This document shows, piece after piece, positions 61,344-64,000 of a DNA stretch of 64,000 nucleotides. The DNA is from an uncultured Collinsella sp. Lineage in GTDB: Bacteria > Actinomycetota > Coriobacteriia > Coriobacteriales > Coriobacteriaceae. The DNA is taken from assembly GCA_900542325.1 (NCBI GenBank), contig UQMY01000005.1, positions 1 to 64,000 of the forward strand. Direction: 5' to 3'. Every line of letters begins with the position of its first letter. Positions within the stretch are counted from its first letter, which is position 1. The position numbers and the translations under genes are program-made. The notes beneath the pieces are model-generated. The model saw only the letters and a program-made list of their open reading frames with translations, did not search any database and had not been told where the DNA came from.

Positions 61344-61582
61344 CCCCGTGGACAGAAAATGCCAAATATGAGTACTGTTGCCAAGATAGTCACATATATT
61401 TTAGGCCAAATAGGCTCTCTAACGATATTTATTATCGATAGAGAGCCTATTTTATTGGACCTATGAGGAATTACATCATCTAATTTTTGAACAAATGTAG
61501 ACTTTCGACACCCATACGTAGCAAAATTGCTGTTACTAAATTGGTGACAGTACTCATATTTGGCATTTTTTGACCACAGGGG
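61344..61582. mobile_element. AT-rich inverted-repeat element (MITE-like)
   Basis: Terminal inverted repeats of about 39 bp at 61344-61382 and 61543-61582 share a 23-bp identical core (AATGCCAAATATGAGTACTG within it). The inside is clearly A/T-rich against G/C-rich flanks and has a second long hairpin (61402-61461: AGGCTCTCTA / TAGAGAGCCT plus CGATA / TATCG). No ORF. Target-site duplications are not evident. A non-autonomous mobile element or a structured RNA locus are the main options. Confidence 0.6.
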
Positions 61583-61664
61583 TTGCCAGCGCCGTGGTTT
61601 CGCCCTTTCTGCGCCGAAGCGATACACTGTTATCGTTTGATTTCTTCGCTCAAGGAGGATGCGC

Positions 61665-63188
61665 ATGCCGTGCACAACGATTTTGGTTGGTAAGAACGCG
61701 AGCTACGACGGGTCGACGTTGGTCGCCCGCAACGAGGATTCGTCCAACGGGGTGTTTGAGCCCAAGCGTATGCGTGTGGTGCATCCCGACGAGCAGCCGC
61801 GCGTCTATACGAGCGTCCTGAGTCACCTGACCGTTGAACTGCCCGATAACCCCATGCGCTACACGAGCGTCCCCGATGTTGTCCCGGGCCACGGCATCTG
61901 GGCCGAGGCCGGTTTCAACGAGCTCAATGTGGGCATGTCCGCAACCGAGACGCTCACCACCAACGAGCGCGTTCGCGGCGCCGACCCGCTCGTCGACCAC
62001 GTGCCCGCCAAGGGCAACGAGGACGAGGACGGCTATGTTCCGGCGCAGCCCGGCGGTCTGGGCGAGGAGGACATGGTGACCCTAGTGCTGCCATATGCCA
62101 AATCCGCCCGCGACGGCGTACGCATTCTGGGTGACCTGCTCGAGCGTTATGGCACCTACGAGAACAACGGCATCGCCTTTAGCGACGTGGACGAGATCTG
62201 GTGGCTCGAGACCATCGGCGGTCACCACTGGATCGCCAAGCGCGTGCCTGACGACGCCTATGTGACCATGCCCAACCAGCTGGGTATCGACAGCTTTGAC
62301 CTGGATGACGCCGAGGGCGCCCAGGCCGATCACATGTGCTCCGCCGACCTGCGCGCTTGGATGGCCGAGTGGCATCTGGACCTGACGCTGGGCGTCGAGG
62401 GCGACGGTCCGGCCGCGGTCTTCAACCCGCGCGAGGCCTTTGGCTCGCACAGCGACAGCGACCACGTCTACAACACGCCGCGCGCCTGGTATATGCAGCG
62501 CTGCCTTAACCCCAGCGATGTGTGGGACGGTCCCGAGGCCGACTACACGCCCGAGAGCGACGATATTCCCTGGAGCCGCGTGCCCGAGCGCAAGGTGACC
62601 ATCGAGGACATCAAGTACGTACTCTCGAGCCACTACCAGGGCACGGAGTACGACTGCTACGGCAGCAAGGGCACGCCCGCCACGCGTGGCGCCTATCGCC
62701 CCATCGGCATCAACCGCAACAGCCAGCTCGCTGTGCTGCAGCTGCGCCCCTATGCGCAGCCGGCCTACCGCGCCGTGCAGTGGATGGCCTTTGGCTCCAA
62801 CTCGTTTAACGCGCTGGTTCCGCTGTACGCCAACGTCGAGACCATGCCCGAGTATTATGCCGACACGCAGGCTCGCGTGACGTCCGAAAACTTCTACTGG
62901 GCCAACCGCCTGATCGGCGCGCTGGCCGACGTCCGCTTCCATGAGTGCGGCCGCGCAGTCGAGGATTATCAGGAGAAGGTCGGTGGCATGGGCCACAAGC
63001 AGATCCATGACGTCGATGCTGCCGTAGCCGCTCTGCCCGAGGCCGAGGTACCTGCCGAGCTTGCACGCGCCAATGAGGCCTTTGCCGAGCGTGTTCGCGT
63101 GGAGACCGATGCTCTACTGGGCAAGGTGCTCTACACCACGAGCTGCGCCATGAAGAACTCTTTCGCGATGAACGACAACGTGAGGTAG
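61665..63188 (+). CDS. C69 family dipeptidase
   Basis: This 507-residue Ntn-hydrolase is of the PepD type and cleaves dipeptides. The nucleophile is Cys3 in MPCTTILVGKNAS, exposed after removal of Met-Pro. ARNEDSSNGVFEPKR, WAEAGFNELNVGMSATETL and EIWWLETIGGHHWIAKRVPDDAY are typical of the family. There is no signal peptide, so it is probably cytoplasmic. AAGGAGG sits six bases before ATG 61665; ATG 61659 lies too close. Monocistronic, next to the AT-rich element. Confidence 0.92.
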   Translation: MPCTTILVGKNASYDGSTLVARNEDSSNGVFEPKRMRVVHPDEQPRVYTSVLSHLTVELPDNPMRYTSVPDVVPGHGIWAEAGFNELNVGMSATETLTTNERVRGADPLVDHVPAKGNEDEDGYVPAQPGGLGEEDMVTLVLPYAKSARDGVRILGDLLERYGTYENNGIAFSDVDEIWWLETIGGHHWIAKRVPDDAYVTMPNQLGIDSFDLDDAEGAQADHMCSADLRAWMAEWHLDLTLGVEGDGPAAVFNPREAFGSHSDSDHVYNTPRAWYMQRCLNPSDVWDGPEADYTPESDDIPWSRVPERKVTIEDIKYVLSSHYQGTEYDCYGSKGTPATRGAYRPIGINRNSQLAVLQLRPYAQPAYRAVQWMAFGSNSFNALVPLYANVETMPEYYADTQARVTSENFYWANRLIGALADVRFHECGRAVEDYQEKVGGMGHKQIHDVDAAVAALPEAEVPAELARANEAFAERVRVETDALLGKVLYTTSCAMKNSFAMNDNVR

Positions 63189-63287
63189 GGATTTCCCGTC
63201 GATTGAATAGCGCTAAAACGCTTTGTCGCTTTCGCTCAATCTTGGGTACAAGAACGCCAATGCAGTTGTTTGTGATTGGAGACAACC

Positions 63288-63704
63288 ATGGTTATGAAAC
63301 TCGATCAGCTTGTTAACGGCGCCATTAACGTGGGCTTTGGCGCTGCCGCCGTTGCTGTCGAAGGCGGCAAGAAGGTTCTCGACGACCTTAATACCAAGGG
63401 CGAGCAGGTGCGCAAGGATGCAGGCGCTCCCGATATCGCCCGCAGTGTGTCCGACATGTTCGAACAGGCCGGCGGTACCATCTCCGATCTGACCGAGCGC
63501 TTGGGCATGCAGGGCGAGACCGCGGCCCAGCGCGTGCTCGACGAACTCATCCTTGCCCGCGTCCGCGTTATGACCGCGCCCGAGCGCACGGCCTTCCTGG
63601 CCCATGTGCGCGACATCGTCGATTCGGTCGAGGACAACGTGACCTCGGTGCCCGTCGAGTCCGTTGAGCCCGACGATGCGAAGGATACCGAAGAGGCCGA
63701 GTAG
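63288..63704 (+). CDS. Phasin-like protein
   Basis: The 138-residue protein is helical, with GAINVGFGAAAVAVEGGKKVLDDLNTKGEQVRKDAG resembling granule-associated phasins, then long amphipathic helices and an acidic tail (EDNVTSVPVESVEPDDAKDTEEAE). No PHA synthase is visible, so the phasin name is weak; such proteins also pair with AarF/UbiB kinases. TTGGAGACAACC precedes ATG 63288. The next gene begins eight bases after its stop. Confidence 0.7.
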   Translation: MVMKLDQLVNGAINVGFGAAAVAVEGGKKVLDDLNTKGEQVRKDAGAPDIARSVSDMFEQAGGTISDLTERLGMQGETAAQRVLDELILARVRVMTAPERTAFLAHVRDIVDSVEDNVTSVPVESVEPDDAKDTEEAE

Positions 63705-63712
63705 CAGCGCAG

Positions 63713-64000
63713 ATGGCAGATTCCACCACCGATTACAACAATCTAGATCCCTTGGGTGACGAGGCGGCGGTTGCCGATGAGGTCGATGCCGCCGTCTCGG
63801 GCGCTCGCAAGAAGCCGCGCGCTGTCGATATGGTCCCCGAGGAGCCCGACGCGATGGCGCCGGACGAGGAATACCAGCTCACGCCGGCGGGTCGTCGCGA
63901 ACGCATCGGGCAGATTGTTCGCCTGGTCAAAAAGTACCGTGTGTGGGATAACCTTACGCCGGTTCGTTTGCGCCGCCTGCTTGAGGAACTCGGCCCCATG
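63713..64000 (+). CDS. AarF/UbiB family protein kinase-like, N-terminus (runs off window)
   Basis: From ATG 63713 the frame is open to the window end (96 residues). An acidic disordered start (~1-60) leads to RRERIGQIVRLVKKYRVW and RLRRLLEELGPM, the typical head of ABC1/UbiB atypical kinases (family: LRxxLEELGPTFIKLGQ). The kinase domain lies outside the window. It is cotranscribed with the phasin-like gene. Confidence 0.75.
   Translation, partial: MADSTTDYNNLDPLGDEAAVADEVDAAVSGARKKPRAVDMVPEEPDAMAPDEEYQLTPAGRRERIGQIVRLVKKYRVWDNLTPVRLRRLLEELGPM

Overview
The window is chromosomal DNA of a high-GC bacterium. The gene set best fits the Coriobacteriia, most likely Collinsella or a close relative. 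The evidence is strong G/C bias at third codon positions, a gut-anaerobe repertoire (superoxide reductase, formate/one-carbon enzymes, a FucO-type reductase, an alpha-glucoside PTS, secreted C69 and M42 peptidases), an intact RuvCAB with a Gram-positive type LexA box, and AddAB in place of RecBCD. The genus is inferred from content, not from a marker gene. No rRNA, tRNA, CRISPR array, transposase or integrase was found.

Layout. 1-4.3 kb: the tail of a histidine kinase, an acetyltransferase/TetR/hydrolase block, a second truncated copy of the kinase tail, then a PadR-DUF1700 pair. 4.3-8.1 kb: an FHA-domain protein, tandem hairpin repeats and a DEAD-box helicase with an RG-rich tail. 8.2-13 kb: an alpha-glucoside PTS operon (IIA, BglG-type antiterminator, IIBC, GH4 phospho-alpha-glucosidase). 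13-26 kb: mostly single genes (CPBP protease, YgiQ radical SAM protein, DUF1275 protein, an AT-rich LURP-one-like gene, fucO, M42 peptidase, an HTH-HipA-like kinase fusion, mnmA, cysK divergent from an Rrf2 regulator, YvlD and YerC proteins). 26-41 kb: DNA maintenance (addB, addA, dnaE, SWIM-SNF2 helicase), then superoxide reductase. 41-47.5 kb: a NadE-like protein with both active sites apparently lost, ruvCAB and fhs. 47.7-55 kb: accessory and hypothetical genes, including a CDF transporter, a zinc-ribbon protein, a SHOCT-type gene split by a frameshift, a 30-residue peptide gene, an ADP-ribosylglycohydrolase and a YhcG-type nuclease. 55-64 kb: a Tat-exported PI-PLC-like surface protein, two tandem paralogous lipoproteins, fchA-folD, a small AT-rich inverted-repeat element, a C69 peptidase, a phasin-like protein and the start of an AarF/UbiB-type kinase.

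How the genes work together. The PTS operon imports and phosphorylates alpha-glucosides and splits them to glucose 6-phosphate. Fhs, FchA and FolD form a formate-to-methylene-THF route; FolD has lost its cyclohydrolase lysine and the neighbouring FchA plausibly supplies that step. AddAB and RuvCAB form a recombination repair set, with ruvCAB under a clear SOS box. A shared motif (CCGTTCAYCGGTYAT), placed identically relative to the putative -10 elements of the PTS operon and fhs, suggests a common regulator. Intergenic regions are unusually rich in long palindromes, one family of which recurs.
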